Below, piece after piece: positions 7,234 through 15,791 of a DNA stretch of 38,426 nucleotides. The first letter of the stretch is position 1. Every line of letters starts with the position of its first letter. The notes beneath the pieces are model-generated. The model saw only the letters and a program-made list of their open reading frames with translations. It made no database searches and had not been told where the DNA came from. Source of the DNA: Bacteroidia bacterium (GTDB taxonomy: Bacteria; Bacteroidota; Bacteroidia; SpSt-205); assembly GCA_025054525.1 (NCBI GenBank), contig JANWZJ010000006.1, forward strand, positions 24,928 through 63,353, in the 5' to 3' direction. The translations under genes and the position numbers were made by a program.

Positions 7234-7743
7234 ATGCACGGGTCGTATGCGAGGGTCATGGGGGGGTTACTGCTAATCGTCGGATGCACGCGCCAGGCGA
7301 CTTCTTCCCCGGCCAAGCCAAAGGAGGCTAAGGTTTCTGTAGTAGAAGTAGCCAGGCGGTACATCGGCACACCTTATCGTTTAGGAGGCATGGATCGTAA
7401 GGGCATGGATTGTTCAGGCCTAGTATGTGCGGCATATAAAGAGGCGCTCAGCATTGACCTTCCGCGCACGGCAGATGCCCAGGCTAAAGTAGGAGAGAAA
7501 GTCAAACCTTCTTCGTTGCGTCCTGGTGATTTAGTTTTCTTCAAAGAGCCAGGGCAAAGTCGTATCACTCATGTGGGAATCGTCTCTGAGGTGCAAGGGA
7601 AAGAAGTACGATTCATTCATGCTTCTACGAGTAAGGGGGTGCGGGAGGATAGTCTGGAGGATTCTCACTGGAAGGCTCGGTACTCAGGTGCGCGTCGTGT
7701 TGCATCAGGAGCTTCTGCACCTGCCGGTCGCCGGGGAAAGTGA
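7234..7743 (+). CDS. NlpC/P60 cysteine peptidase lipoprotein
   Basis: A predicted periplasmic lipoprotein that cleaves peptidoglycan stem peptides, of the Spr/MepS or YkfC type. From the ATG at 7234 it has 169 residues. A hydrophobic stretch ends in LIVGC, with the lipidated Cys at about 18. The NlpC/P60 domain carries the triad Cys60 (MDCSG), His113 (THVGI) and His129 (FIHAS). The start is uncertain: in-frame GTGs at 7171 and 7198 are possible, but 7234 puts the lipobox at the normal distance. The domain ends at about RYSGARRV, followed by a 13-residue tail. The last 119 bp overlap the end of the convergent Nudix gene, so this DNA codes on both strands. Confidence 0.87.
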   Translation: MHGSYARVMGGLLLIVGCTRQATSSPAKPKEAKVSVVEVARRYIGTPYRLGGMDRKGMDCSGLVCAAYKEALSIDLPRTADAQAKVGEKVKPSSLRPGDLVFFKEPGQSRITHVGIVSEVQGKEVRFIHASTSKGVREDSLEDSHWKARYSGARRVASGASAPAGRRGK

Positions 7744-8086
7744 GTTGCATCAAATGCGGAGGTAGCCAATACAGCTTCACGCGAGGTGAAAAAACCAAGG
7801 GGGCATCCTTCAGCTGGACCTTGTAATAAATAGCCATCAGGCGCGCATCCTTGTGATAATATGACCGCTGAAAATAGTCCAGCGTGTAGAAGTGATGGGC
7901 TTTTTCTATCTCTGTGTGAAGCTCCTCGCAAATCTCACGGGATAGAGCTTCTATTAGACCTTCATGCGGTTCTACCCCTCCGCCTGGGAACTTAGTAAGC
8001 CATTCGCCTCGGAAATATTCCTCCATCACTAAGTATCCACCCCATTCGTTGGGAATGAGTGCATAGACCCGTACTATCCAGCGCAT
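7625..8086 (-). CDS. Nudix hydrolase
   Basis: A 153-residue Nudix-fold hydrolase of a nucleoside-diphosphate-linked substrate. The Nudix box is visible at about residues 36-58: Gly36, Glu42, Arg50-Glu51 and Glu54-Glu55. The Gly usually found after the EE pair is replaced (ELHTE). The substrate cannot be read from sequence. Its position directly after mutY (1 bp from the mutY stop) suggests a house-cleaning role against oxidised nucleotides, but this is only context. The C-terminal tail of about 25 residues is Pro/Ser-rich and is encoded opposite the NlpC/P60 gene. Confidence 0.85.
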   Translation of the reverse strand: MRWIVRVYALIPNEWGGYLVMEEYFRGEWLTKFPGGGVEPHEGLIEALSREICEELHTEIEKAHHFYTLDYFQRSYYHKDARLMAIYYKVQLKDAPLVFSPRVKLYWLPPHLMQLTFPGDRQVQKLLMQHDAHLSTEPSSENPPDYPPAPPYS

Positions 8087-9100
8087 CTAAAAGGGAAGTT
8101 GGCTATGCAGCAGACGTTTGATAGGGGTGGGCAGGGCAAACTCGCATAACCTCGTCCACGGAACGGGCTGAGCAGAGGATGGAGGTTCAGCTACTCTTTC
8201 TACATAGCCCCAGAGTTCAAAGTGGGTGAAAGCATGCTTGAAGGCGGGCTTGTTTTTGGGCGGTTTGGGAAGGGGATGGGCGGGAAGGCACCAGAGGCTA
8301 CCCCATATGCCTCGGGGTGGCCGTTGTTCCAGCCAGACGTGCTTTCCATCCGCGTGAAGCCAGAAGTGCCAATATTGCACTGGACGAGGAGCTTTCTGCT
8401 TGCGTATGGGTAGTTGGGAAGCCAAGCCTGCCTCTGCCCCCCAACAAAAACGCTGCATAGGACACAACAGGCACTCGGGTCGCTGCGGCAGGCAGTGAAG
8501 CTGCCCTAAATCCATGAGGGCGAAGGCTACTTCTCTTGTTTTCCATATATCTGGCAGGGTGTCAGCCTGGGCTTGGTAGGCTGACCGCTGAGTAGCAGGT
8601 GTAGTGTCCTTCCACAGCCGAGCCAAAACCCGTACGAGATTCCCATCTACAGGTAGATATTTTCCTTTTTCGGTGAAGCATAGAATTGCTCTGGCGGTGT
8701 AGCTCCCTATGCCGGGAAGAGCGAGAAGGTTCTCTAACGCCTGCGGTGAATCCAAAAAGCTCCAACCGCCCCCCTGGTAGAGCTTTTGGGCAGTTTGGTG
8801 TAGATGATAAGCTCGCTGATAATAGCCCAATCCCTGCCAAACCGCCAGCACTTGATTGAGAGAGGCATTTGCCAGTGTCTCTAAGTCAGGAAACGCCTCA
8901 AAAAAACGCTGGATGTAGGTCTGCGCTTGGAGGATTCGGGTTTGTTGGAGAAGGGTTTCTATGACCCAAATGCGATAGGGGTCTCGGGTCTCTCGCCAGG
9001 GAAGCCGCCGTCCCTGCCGGCGATACCAGAGCAAGAGACTCTGGGCCGCTTCATTCGCCGAGTATCTTGATAACCACGCGCTTGCGGCGCTGCCCATCAA
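8087..9100 (-). CDS. mutY: A/G-specific adenine DNA glycosylase
   Basis: Removes adenine mispaired with 8-oxoguanine, preventing G:C to T:A mutations. The 337 residues hold the HhH-GPD fold: [13 protein letters not shown], catalytic Glu48 in ETLLQQT, the helix-hairpin-helix LPGIGSYTA (128-136) and catalytic Asp152 in [11 protein letters not shown]. The 4Fe-4S cluster has canonical spacing C203-x6-C210-x2-C213-x5-C219. A C-terminal 8-oxoG-recognition domain of Nudix-like fold follows (from about residue 235). The annotated ATG overlaps the end of yjbQ by 50 bp; no better start is evident. It lies in a minus-strand unit, yjbQ-mutY-Nudix. Confidence 0.94.
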   Translation of the reverse strand: MMGSAASAWLSRYSANEAAQSLLLWYRRQGRRLPWRETRDPYRIWVIETLLQQTRILQAQTYIQRFFEAFPDLETLANASLNQVLAVWQGLGYYQRAYHLHQTAQKLYQGGGWSFLDSPQALENLLALPGIGSYTARAILCFTEKGKYLPVDGNLVRVLARLWKDTTPATQRSAYQAQADTLPDIWKTREVAFALMDLGQLHCLPQRPECLLCPMQRFCWGAEAGLASQLPIRKQKAPRPVQYWHFWLHADGKHVWLEQRPPRGIWGSLWCLPAHPLPKPPKNKPAFKHAFTHFELWGYVERVAEPPSSAQPVPWTRLCEFALPTPIKRLLHSQLPF

Positions 9101-9464
9101 ACTCTAAATAAAAAATTTCCTGCCAAGGTCCTAAATCCAAGTCCCCCTTCGTAATCGGTATAATCACTTGGAGATGACAAAGGAGATTTTTGAGGTGAGC
9201 ATCGCCGTTATCCTCGCCTGTACGATGATGCTGATAATCCTTGCGAAAAGGCGCAAGGTTCTCTAACCACTCCATGATGTCCTGATGGAGACCAGGCTCA
9301 TTATCCTGTATGATTACAGAAGCTGTTAGGTGCATGGAGGAGACTAAGCATAGGCCTTCTTGGATGCCTGATCGGCGCACTTCCTCCCGAACCTTAGGGG
9401 TGAGATGGAGAATACCGCGCCGTTCAGGGGTCTGTATCCACAAGTAAGCCGTGTGGCTGCGCAT
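9051..9464 (-). CDS. YjbQ family protein (secondary thiamine-phosphate synthase-like)
   Basis: A 137-residue protein of the UPF0047/YjbQ family. Members can show weak thiamine-phosphate synthase activity, but their true role is unsettled. The family signature is clear: [15 protein letters not shown], then [33 protein letters not shown] and EFDG at the end. The His in HLTAS and the H/D/H cluster are the presumed active-site residues. The usual HTTAS reads HLTAS here. The frame runs open upstream to 9707, but conservation begins at the ATG at 9464, which has a weak -7-like box (GAAGTTTG) 4 nt upstream. It is divergent from the beta-barrel gene and heads the yjbQ-mutY-Nudix unit. Confidence 0.9.
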   Translation of the reverse strand: MRSHTAYLWIQTPERRGILHLTPKVREEVRRSGIQEGLCLVSSMHLTASVIIQDNEPGLHQDIMEWLENLAPFRKDYQHHRTGEDNGDAHLKNLLCHLQVIIPITKGDLDLGPWQEIFYLEFDGQRRKRVVIKILGE

Positions 9465-9468
9465 ATCG

Positions 9469-9476
9469 CAAACTTC
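9469..9476 (-). promoter_or_regulatory. weak putative -7 box of the yjbQ-mutY-Nudix unit (GAAGTTTG)
   Basis: GAAGTTTG keeps the A and TTTG of the consensus but lacks the first T. It ends 4 nt before the yjbQ ATG, the same spacing as the other boxes in the window. Confidence 0.3.
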
Positions 9477-9502
9477 GGGATTTGCGTTTGTCAGATTCTT
9501 GG

Positions 9503-9510
9503 TAATTTTG
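9503..9510 (+). promoter_or_regulatory. putative promoter of the 9514 beta-barrel gene (TAATTTTG with upstream TTTG)
   Basis: A perfect TAnnTTTG ends 3 nt before the ATG at 9514. A TTTG at 9481-9484 lies 18 bp upstream, close to the -33/-7 spacing known for Bacteroidota. This is the best two-element promoter I see in the window. Confidence 0.55.
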
Positions 9511-9513
9511 AGT

Positions 9514-10062
9514 ATGTTTAGACTCGTACTCATTTTCTCTCTTCTGGGGTTAGTTTTAGCGCAAAGAGGCAAAAGCGTCGCAGGCTTTGGGAGATTTGCA
9601 ATCGGGGGCACGTATGGTCCGCACTTAGTAGGCGGGTCTATTCGGTTGCCATTAGGGGCCTCGGAATACACCTTCGTGGAAGTGTCAGGTGGTGTAGGTA
9701 AATCCAAAGCTCCTAATCTAACAGGGCTACAGAGCGGCGCCTATGTCGTAAGTGTAGGAATGAATCAAGGCCTCTTAGGGGGGTGGCTCACGCAAGATTG
9801 CGGCATATACTGGTTCCTGCCTTACTTGGATATGGGGGCTCGGGGTTATTATTATAATCGCTTGCGTCAGCCCGATGGGAGAGGAGGATGGCAAGAAAAA
9901 TCAGTCTTCGTGCCAGACCTTTTCGCAGGAATAGGCACGATGTTTAATCCTGTACAGCACTTTGAGCTTTTCGGCTCTGTTCGCATACGAGCGGAAATTC
10001 TGGATGAGTTTGTACCTACCTTTAGCTGGCAAGTAGGAGCACGGATAAGCTTTGGTTATTGA
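9514..10062 (+). CDS. small outer-membrane beta-barrel protein, function unknown
   Basis: A 182-residue protein with a Sec signal peptide ([15 protein letters not shown], then QRG). The mature part alternates hydrophobic and polar residues, is rich in Gly, Tyr and Phe, and ends in FGY, the aromatic C-terminus typical of outer-membrane barrels. It has the size of a small eight-stranded barrel. I do not recognise a specific family. The frame is open upstream to 9451, but the signal peptide and the promoter box fix the ATG at 9514. The end overlaps the next gene by 11 bp, suggesting co-expression with the amidohydrolase-like gene. Confidence 0.7.
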   Translation: MFRLVLIFSLLGLVLAQRGKSVAGFGRFAIGGTYGPHLVGGSIRLPLGASEYTFVEVSGGVGKSKAPNLTGLQSGAYVVSVGMNQGLLGGWLTQDCGIYWFLPYLDMGARGYYYNRLRQPDGRGGWQEKSVFVPDLFAGIGTMFNPVQHFELFGSVRIRAEILDEFVPTFSWQVGARISFGY

Positions 10063-11263
10063 AGGACTGCTGGCGTGGGGCTGGCTCTGGCTTCAGATTT
10101 TTATTCGGGGCGCATGGGTTCATTCTGGAGACGGCACCCCAGCTCGACAAGCTGACCTATGGATCGAGGGGGATAGTATCAGAGCGATAGCCGCTTCTCT
10201 GCCCATTCCCTCTGGTGCTCTGGTCATAGAAGCCCAAGGTAAACACTTATACCCGGGCTTTATTGCCTTGGGCACAGCCGTGGGGCTGGTAGAAATAGAA
10301 CAGGTAAGGGCAACCGCAGACTTTGCAGAACGAGGTGATTTTACGCCTGAAGCCCGTGCCTATACTGCATATAACATAGACTCACGCATTCTTCCCACGC
10401 TACGAGCTGCGGGAATCCTATATGTAGAGTCAGTGCCCCGAGGGGGCGTGATAGCCGGCATATCTGCTATTTTTGCACTGAGAGGGCGTACCCGAGAAGA
10501 GGCGGTCGTTTTGCCTGAGGCAGCCCTCCACCTCTTTCCTCCCTCCTTAGTTCCCAGTCCTTACACTTCCTACGAAGAGCAAAAGGAAGCCGCAGAGCAT
10601 GCCCACAAAGTATGGAAGGAGATAGAATTTTTCTGGGAGTCAGCAGCCCGCTGGTGTGCCGGTGACTCAGCTCAGCCTAATCTACGCTATCGCGCAGTGT
10701 GCCCATGCTTTCACAGAAAACTGCCTGTAGTATGGCACGTAGAACATGCTCATGACATAGAAGCTGCACTTCAGCTTAGTCGTCGGTGGAACCTTCGCAT
10801 AGCTATCGCCGGGGGAAACTACGCAAGTACTATAGCTTCGCAGCTCAAGGCGTTGGATGTTCCTGTCATTCTCCAGCCTACGCACAGGCTCCCGCCCTCC
10901 GAAGATGCTCCTCTTCATTTCGCATACCGATTGCCAGCGGTTCTGCGAGATAGCGGCATCGCGGTAATGCTCAGTCATATTAGCTTCTGGAATCAAAGGA
11001 ATCTTGCGTATAATGCTGGTACTGCTGCAGCTTATGGTCTGTCCCGTGAGGAAGCGCTTCGGTTGCTTACAGATTATCCTGCTCAGTGGCTAGGACTGAG
11101 CCGTGTGGGTCGGATTGCCCCGGGCTACAAGGCTTCCCTCGTGCTGAGTGAAGGAGATATTTTGGACATACCCACTTCCCGAGTGCTGCGCATCTGGGTA
11201 GAGGGTAAAGAAATCTCTATCAGCGACAACCCTCAAGAACAACTCTTCCAGAAATACCGATGA
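10052..11263 (+). CDS. amidohydrolase-superfamily protein lacking the canonical metal-binding residues
   Basis: A 403-residue protein with the composite beta-sandwich and TIM-barrel plan of imidazolonepropionase-like amidohydrolases. The N-terminal part reads as the IRGAWVHSGDG strand and the AQGKHLYPGFIA entry to the barrel. It ends with GLSREEALRLLTDYPAQWLGL and GRIAPGYKASLVL, both diagnostic of the superfamily. The HxH that should follow PGFI is absent (PGFIALGTAVG), and the late Asp ligand position reads SHISFWN. I recall a Bacteroidota subgroup with the same AVGL-x-EI-x-x-VRAT replacement, so this may be a family trait. It may be exported: the N-terminus is hydrophobic. The TTG start at 10052 overlaps the preceding gene; the true start may be slightly downstream. 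Confidence 0.75.
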   Translation: MVIEGLLAWGWLWLQIFIRGAWVHSGDGTPARQADLWIEGDSIRAIAASLPIPSGALVIEAQGKHLYPGFIALGTAVGLVEIEQVRATADFAERGDFTPEARAYTAYNIDSRILPTLRAAGILYVESVPRGGVIAGISAIFALRGRTREEAVVLPEAALHLFPPSLVPSPYTSYEEQKEAAEHAHKVWKEIEFFWESAARWCAGDSAQPNLRYRAVCPCFHRKLPVVWHVEHAHDIEAALQLSRRWNLRIAIAGGNYASTIASQLKALDVPVILQPTHRLPPSEDAPLHFAYRLPAVLRDSGIAVMLSHISFWNQRNLAYNAGTAAAYGLSREEALRLLTDYPAQWLGLSRVGRIAPGYKASLVLSEGDILDIPTSRVLRIWVEGKEISISDNPQEQLFQKYR

Positions 11264-12684
11264 ACCCGCCTATATTTTTCGATTTACACATTCATCCCAC
11301 GCTCAAGCCATATATGCTGAGCGCTGTGGATTCGCCATGGGAGGATTACGACCAAGCTACTCCAGAGGAGCGTGTGCGCCGCACGCCTAAGCTCACTGCC
11401 AGTGATTTTACTAAGCTCCTGCGCTCGGGGACGCGCATCGTGTGTCTGGCGCTGCACCCAATAGAACGATTTCTCATAGCAGCACTCACTACGCGTCCTG
11501 TTATGTATGCGCTGATCTTCCGCATGCGGTTAGAACGCGTCCGTCAAGTTCTTCAGCGCAATCCCTTCAATATTCTCCAGCAAGAGTATAATCTCCTACA
11601 GGCTTATCGTTCTGACCCTCAGGGGCAAGGTGAAGTGATTATCGTGCGCGAGCCCTCTCATTTAGATGAAGCTCTCCTTCATCCTAACAAAATCGCCGTT
11701 ATCCTTAGCATAGAAGGAGCGCATGCTTTGGGCTTTGAGTACAGGAACTATACTTTTCCAGCAATTCGGGGGTTTCGCTATGATGGCTTCACACCCTTGG
11801 AAAGAGAGATAATCCGGGCACGACTTCAATGGGCGGCGCAGAGTGGGGTTCATATGATTACGCTAATGCACATGGTCTATAATCACCTGGGCACCCCTGC
11901 ACGGGCATTAGAACTGCGCGGGATAACGGCACTCTTACCCGACCCCTATCGCAGCCTGCGAGGTATGGGTTCGTACCGCGGACTCACAGGATATGGCACT
12001 TTCTTTGTAGAGGAGGCTTATCGGCAAGGTATTCTCATAGATGTGAAACACTGTGATTACGCTACGAGGCAGGAGATATACGAAATAGCTCAGGACTATG
12101 GCATGCCTGTGATAGCTTCCCATGTAGCGGCTTCAGGGCATAGCAGGAATATACGCCCTAAGCGTGGAGATACCCCTCGGTATCGCCTTCGCAGTTTTAG
12201 CTTCAATCCTTGGGATATCAACCTCCATGATGAGGACCTGCTCGCTATCGCACGCAGTAGGGGACTCATCGGAATCATCCTGGATGAGCGAATCTTGGCA
12301 GGAGAACAGCTTCTCAGAGCCGTGCGTGCCGGAGAAATACACCCCTTAGAACCCTTCTATCAGCAGGTCCGATATATCTATACTACGCTTATTCATCAAG
12401 GCATAGACCCACTGACCGCTATCTCCACGTTATGTATAGGAAGCGACTTTGATGGGTTTATAGACCCCATAGATGCCGTGCCGACGGTATTAGAGTATCC
12501 CACTATACTCTGGAAGGGCCTTATAGAGTTCTTTGAGCGGGAATATAAACTCTTCGCGGATACGGGACTCACTCCTTATGAGCTGGCAGGAAAAATAGCC
12601 CTTCAGAATGGACTCAGTTTTTGGCGAAATTTTTTAGCGAAAAAGCTCGCTCATCGCAAAAATCTTTCAGGTTCCTTTTCCTGA
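11260..12684 (+). CDS. M19 family membrane-dipeptidase-like metallopeptidase
   Basis: A 474-residue amidohydrolase-fold protein of the renal dipeptidase (M19) family, expected to hydrolyse dipeptides with a dinuclear zinc site. Seen are the HxH pair His10/His12 in FDLHIHP, SIEGAHAL with the bridging Glu, the later HMVYNH and SHVAASGHSRN histidines, and the GSDFDG motif near the C-terminus. No signal peptide is visible, so it may be cytoplasmic. Its ATG overlaps the amidohydrolase stop as ATGA, implying coupled translation; both are amidohydrolase-fold proteins. The 3' end overlaps the convergent 7TM-HD gene by 34 bp. The true substrate may not be a dipeptide. Confidence 0.85.
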   Translation: MNPPIFFDLHIHPTLKPYMLSAVDSPWEDYDQATPEERVRRTPKLTASDFTKLLRSGTRIVCLALHPIERFLIAALTTRPVMYALIFRMRLERVRQVLQRNPFNILQQEYNLLQAYRSDPQGQGEVIIVREPSHLDEALLHPNKIAVILSIEGAHALGFEYRNYTFPAIRGFRYDGFTPLEREIIRARLQWAAQSGVHMITLMHMVYNHLGTPARALELRGITALLPDPYRSLRGMGSYRGLTGYGTFFVEEAYRQGILIDVKHCDYATRQEIYEIAQDYGMPVIASHVAASGHSRNIRPKRGDTPRYRLRSFSFNPWDINLHDEDLLAIARSRGLIGIILDERILAGEQLLRAVRAGEIHPLEPFYQQVRYIYTTLIHQGIDPLTAISTLCIGSDFDGFIDPIDAVPTVLEYPTILWKGLIEFFEREYKLFADTGLTPYELAGKIALQNGLSFWRNFLAKKLAHRKNLSGSFS

Positions 12685-14759
12685 GAGGGATACTGAATTC
12701 GGGCATGGTGGAGCGAGCGGAGTTGATTATAGAAGACTTCCTCCAAAATCTTGAGCTGGCTGAAGCTAAGGGGTGCTGCATCTAACTGCCCTTCCTCAAT
12801 CCGCTCCTGAATAATCTTCTTGACATGTTTGCGCAGGAGCTCTGGGGTAGGTTGGCTAATAGCCCGGGTGCTTGCTTCCAGAGAGTCCGATAGCATCAAG
12901 ATAACCTCTTCCCGAGTGGAGGGCAGAGGACCTGCATAGTAGAAGTCCGCACGAACCTTTTCGGCTTCGTCGGGATTCTGACGCCGTTCTTTTTCCCAGA
13001 AATACTTAATGCAGGTCGTACCGTGATGGGTAGCAATGCCTTGGATAATCTCTATGGGGAGACGGTATTTCTGAGCTAACTTGATACCATAAGACACGTG
13101 GTCCTTGATGATAGTGGCGCTTTCTCTGGGGCTTAGGTCGTGATGAGGGTTAGGGGTATGTCCTTGGGGGATAGCTGCTAAGTTCTCTATAAAGTACTGG
13201 GGCCGGTGGAGTTTACCTACATCGTGGAAAAGAGCCATAACTTGTGCTTTGAGGGGGTGGGCTCCAATCGCATGCGCCGCAGCCTCCGCTAAGTTCGCCA
13301 CGGCTAAGCTATGCTGAAATGTACCTGGGGCGCGCATTTTGAGCTCCTTAAGCAAAGGATGGTTCATATTGAGCAGCTCCAAGAAAGTAATGTCTGAACT
13401 AAGGTTAAAGGCCTTTTCTATGAGATAGATTAGAGGATACGCGGTCAGGCATAGAATCGCATTCGTCAGGAGAATAGGGATGCCCTTCCATGGAATAGTG
13501 CGAAAACTCTCTTGTATAAAAGCATGATAGCCAACATAAGTCAGGATATAGTTTATCACGAGAACAGCTAAAGCATAGTACAAATCTGAGCGCTTTTGCA
13601 TGACGCGTAGCTGGAATACAGCCAGCATGCTACTGAATCCATGAACGAAAAAGTATTCTACGGGCTCTTCCATGATGAGACTGACCTGAGCGCCCAGAGT
13701 AACCGCTGCCACGAATCCTACCCTATCATCAAAAAATATCGCCAGAATAATCGGTCCTAATGCAAAAGGTACTAAATGACGGAGGGGTATTTCCAGTTCT
13801 TGTGCTATGTGAGCGGTTTTTAGAGTGAAGAGCATGACCAAAATGGTCATGAAAGCATAAATCGTAAAGAGTAGAAGGACAGGGCGCGAGTTGTGCAGGG
13901 AAATCTTATTAGATGCGTAGAGATAATAAAGTGCGATATAGTTGATGGAGGCTATGAGTAAAGTAATTCCCAAGAATGCTGTAATATTTTTAGCGAGAGG
14001 GTAGGAGCTAAGGTAATAGGAGCGTAGAGAGAGTAACTTCTGGTAGGTAGAAGGGGAGATGCGTTCGCCTCTGCGGATGATGAGTTCGCCTTCGCGTATG
14101 ACTCCCTGAGAGGAGAGGAGCTGCTGGCGGGTTTGATAAAATCGCTCCTCGGCGCCAGGGGGATCATAGAAAGAATTGGGTATGAAAAGTCGCCGACTCC
14201 ATAGAAGCACTTCCTGCTTATGAGAAATCTGGGGATTCTGTTCAATCCATCGGGCAAGCTGATGCGTATCCACTAATGCACTGAGGGATAAAAATACCTC
14301 CTCACCAGAAGGTTTTTTGAGAAGAGCAATACCTTTGAGCATAGAAATGGGAAAATTAGTATAACCAAAGCGGTAGGCAAAATCTTTGACTAAATGAAGC
14401 TCCTCTAAGATTTCGGGAGGAAGTTTAGTTTGCAAGGAGTCTAATGCTCGTTGAGCTTGGTAGATGGAGGCTGAGTCCTGGATAATCGCGATATAATGAC
14501 GCTGAGAGAGTGAGTCTATTTCTCGTCCTGATTCTTCTGGGCTCTTATAGGTAATGAAATCAAAGGGGGCAAAGAGGTCATTATAGTTCCATACTTGGCC
14601 TTCTCGGGGGAAGACTAAAAACATCTCGTGCCGCACATATACTAAGAAGCTACTGATACCGATAGCATAAATCAAAGTCGCAAAGAGTAGAAATATAATC
14701 TCACGATGACGCAGTTTATGCCATAGCTGATAGATACTACTATCTCTGAGCTTTTCCAT
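12651..14759 (-). CDS. 7TM receptor HD-domain phosphodiesterase (PgpH/YqfF-like)
   Basis: A large membrane protein of about 702 residues, of the 7TMR-HD family. Characterised members (PgpH) hydrolyse cyclic di-AMP. An N-terminal membrane segment (IIFLLFATLIYAIG) is followed by an extracytoplasmic 7TMR-HDED domain of about 230 residues, then a block of seven hydrophobic helices, then a cytoplasmic HD domain with FQHSLAVANLAEAAA, the metal site in ALFHDVGK, and later THHG. c-di-AMP is the likely substrate by family. I chose the ATG at 14759, which overlaps the upstream gene by 20 bp; another ATG at 14837 would add 26 residues and a 98-bp overlap. It is co-oriented with the preceding unknown protein gene. 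Confidence 0.9.
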   Translation of the reverse strand: MEKLRDSSIYQLWHKLRHREIIFLLFATLIYAIGISSFLVYVRHEMFLVFPREGQVWNYNDLFAPFDFITYKSPEESGREIDSLSQRHYIAIIQDSASIYQAQRALDSLQTKLPPEILEELHLVKDFAYRFGYTNFPISMLKGIALLKKPSGEEVFLSLSALVDTHQLARWIEQNPQISHKQEVLLWSRRLFIPNSFYDPPGAEERFYQTRQQLLSSQGVIREGELIIRRGERISPSTYQKLLSLRSYYLSSYPLAKNITAFLGITLLIASINYIALYYLYASNKISLHNSRPVLLLFTIYAFMTILVMLFTLKTAHIAQELEIPLRHLVPFALGPIILAIFFDDRVGFVAAVTLGAQVSLIMEEPVEYFFVHGFSSMLAVFQLRVMQKRSDLYYALAVLVINYILTYVGYHAFIQESFRTIPWKGIPILLTNAILCLTAYPLIYLIEKAFNLSSDITFLELLNMNHPLLKELKMRAPGTFQHSLAVANLAEAAAHAIGAHPLKAQVMALFHDVGKLHRPQYFIENLAAIPQGHTPNPHHDLSPRESATIIKDHVSYGIKLAQKYRLPIEIIQGIATHHGTTCIKYFWEKERRQNPDEAEKVRADFYYAGPLPSTREEVILMLSDSLEASTRAISQPTPELLRKHVKKIIQERIEEGQLDAAPLSFSQLKILEEVFYNQLRSLHHARIQYPSQEKEPERFLR

Positions 14760-15768
14760 GGGAGGTTTCTTTCGGAGCGCTTTGTCTGTTTGGTTTTCTG
14801 AGTGCGGAAGGGGTGTACCGTTCCATTTCAGGGTCATAGGGCGTCACCCCTCGGCGATAAACAAGAATTCCTTTGCGACCCTCTATAGATTTTCCTTTCC
14901 AGTATTCAATCGCATCATAGCTCCCATCTGCGCCATAAAAAGGTCGGGGGTCTTCGCTCATGCGAGACTTTCGGATAGAACGGCTAAGATGATCTACTAT
15001 AATCGCTGGGTAATGCTTTCGGCTTCCGGGTTTCTTGACGTACCATCCATAGTTGAGTGTAAGCGGCGTAGTTTCAGGGTAGGGCAGTAGAATCCGCATT
15101 TTCGGCACCACTCCGACATACAAGACGGGAGCCCCGAAGAAGACTTTCTCTGGCTGGCGCGAGTCAATAAAGATTGTCTCCACTACCTTGTAGTTTCTTC
15201 GGCGATTATACCCATTCCACCCAAGAAGTACATAATAATGCATTTTCTCTTTCCGGATTTTACTGCCTCGGGGAATGCGCGCCGTTGCCTCATAGCGAAG
15301 TACGCCATGGGATAGATGACGCGGGTGATAATACAAAGCACTCACCCACTCCTCTGGCGATAGCGTGCGCCGTTCTATGTCTTCTTCCTCTAAAGGCTCA
15401 GGTATGGCTTTGAGCTCATATACTTTGACTTGCCAGGGGCTTTTTTCGGAGATTCGCCACCTCCGTACAAGGATGCCATAGTAGCTATGTTCCTCCTTAG
15501 AGAAATCTATAATCTGCCAAGTAAGTATGCGAAACGCACTATCGGGCGGACACAGGTCAGACACAGTAACTACGGAGTCAAAGGGATAACTGAAGTGCTC
15601 CGGATAGCTGAATATATCCTTCCATTTCTGCAGGAAAATGCGGTTAAGTGAGTCTTTTAGTTGGGTATCTTGATGGTAAAGGATGATATGTCCTATTGCA
15701 GCGAGTTCTTTTTCCAGGTTGGGGAGGTTAAGTGTTTGCCCCCAGAGCCCGAGGCAGATTGCCCACAT
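14740..15768 (-). CDS. conserved Bacteroidota protein of unknown function, secreted
   Basis: A 342-residue protein with a short hydrophobic N-terminus (MWAICLGLWGQT) resembling a signal peptide. The central block HYYVLLGWNGYNRRRNYKVVE, followed by a VFFGAPVLY segment, resembles a conserved Bacteroidota family (LLGWDGNN-x-x-x-KKVI, then PVFGAPIF) that I know only as uncharacterised. The mature part is rich in aromatic and charged residues, with no catalytic motif I can name. It probably lies in the periplasm. A TAAATTTG box lies 10 nt before the ATG. It overlaps the 7TM-HD gene, so it may be co-transcribed with that signalling enzyme. Confidence 0.75.
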   Translation of the reverse strand: MWAICLGLWGQTLNLPNLEKELAAIGHIILYHQDTQLKDSLNRIFLQKWKDIFSYPEHFSYPFDSVVTVSDLCPPDSAFRILTWQIIDFSKEEHSYYGILVRRWRISEKSPWQVKVYELKAIPEPLEEEDIERRTLSPEEWVSALYYHPRHLSHGVLRYEATARIPRGSKIRKEKMHYYVLLGWNGYNRRRNYKVVETIFIDSRQPEKVFFGAPVLYVGVVPKMRILLPYPETTPLTLNYGWYVKKPGSRKHYPAIIVDHLSRSIRKSRMSEDPRPFYGADGSYDAIEYWKGKSIEGRKGILVYRRGVTPYDPEMERYTPSALRKPNRQSAPKETSHGKAQR

Positions 15769-15778
15769 CGCTTACAGG

Positions 15779-15786
15779 CAAATTTA
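15779..15786 (-). promoter_or_regulatory. putative -7 box of the 15768 gene (TAAATTTG)
   Basis: A perfect TAnnTTTG, 10 nt before the ATG at 15768, so the leader would be about 5 nt. It lies in the 23-bp gap after the HMG-CoA lyase gene. Confidence 0.45.
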
Positions 15787-15791
15787 CGCCT

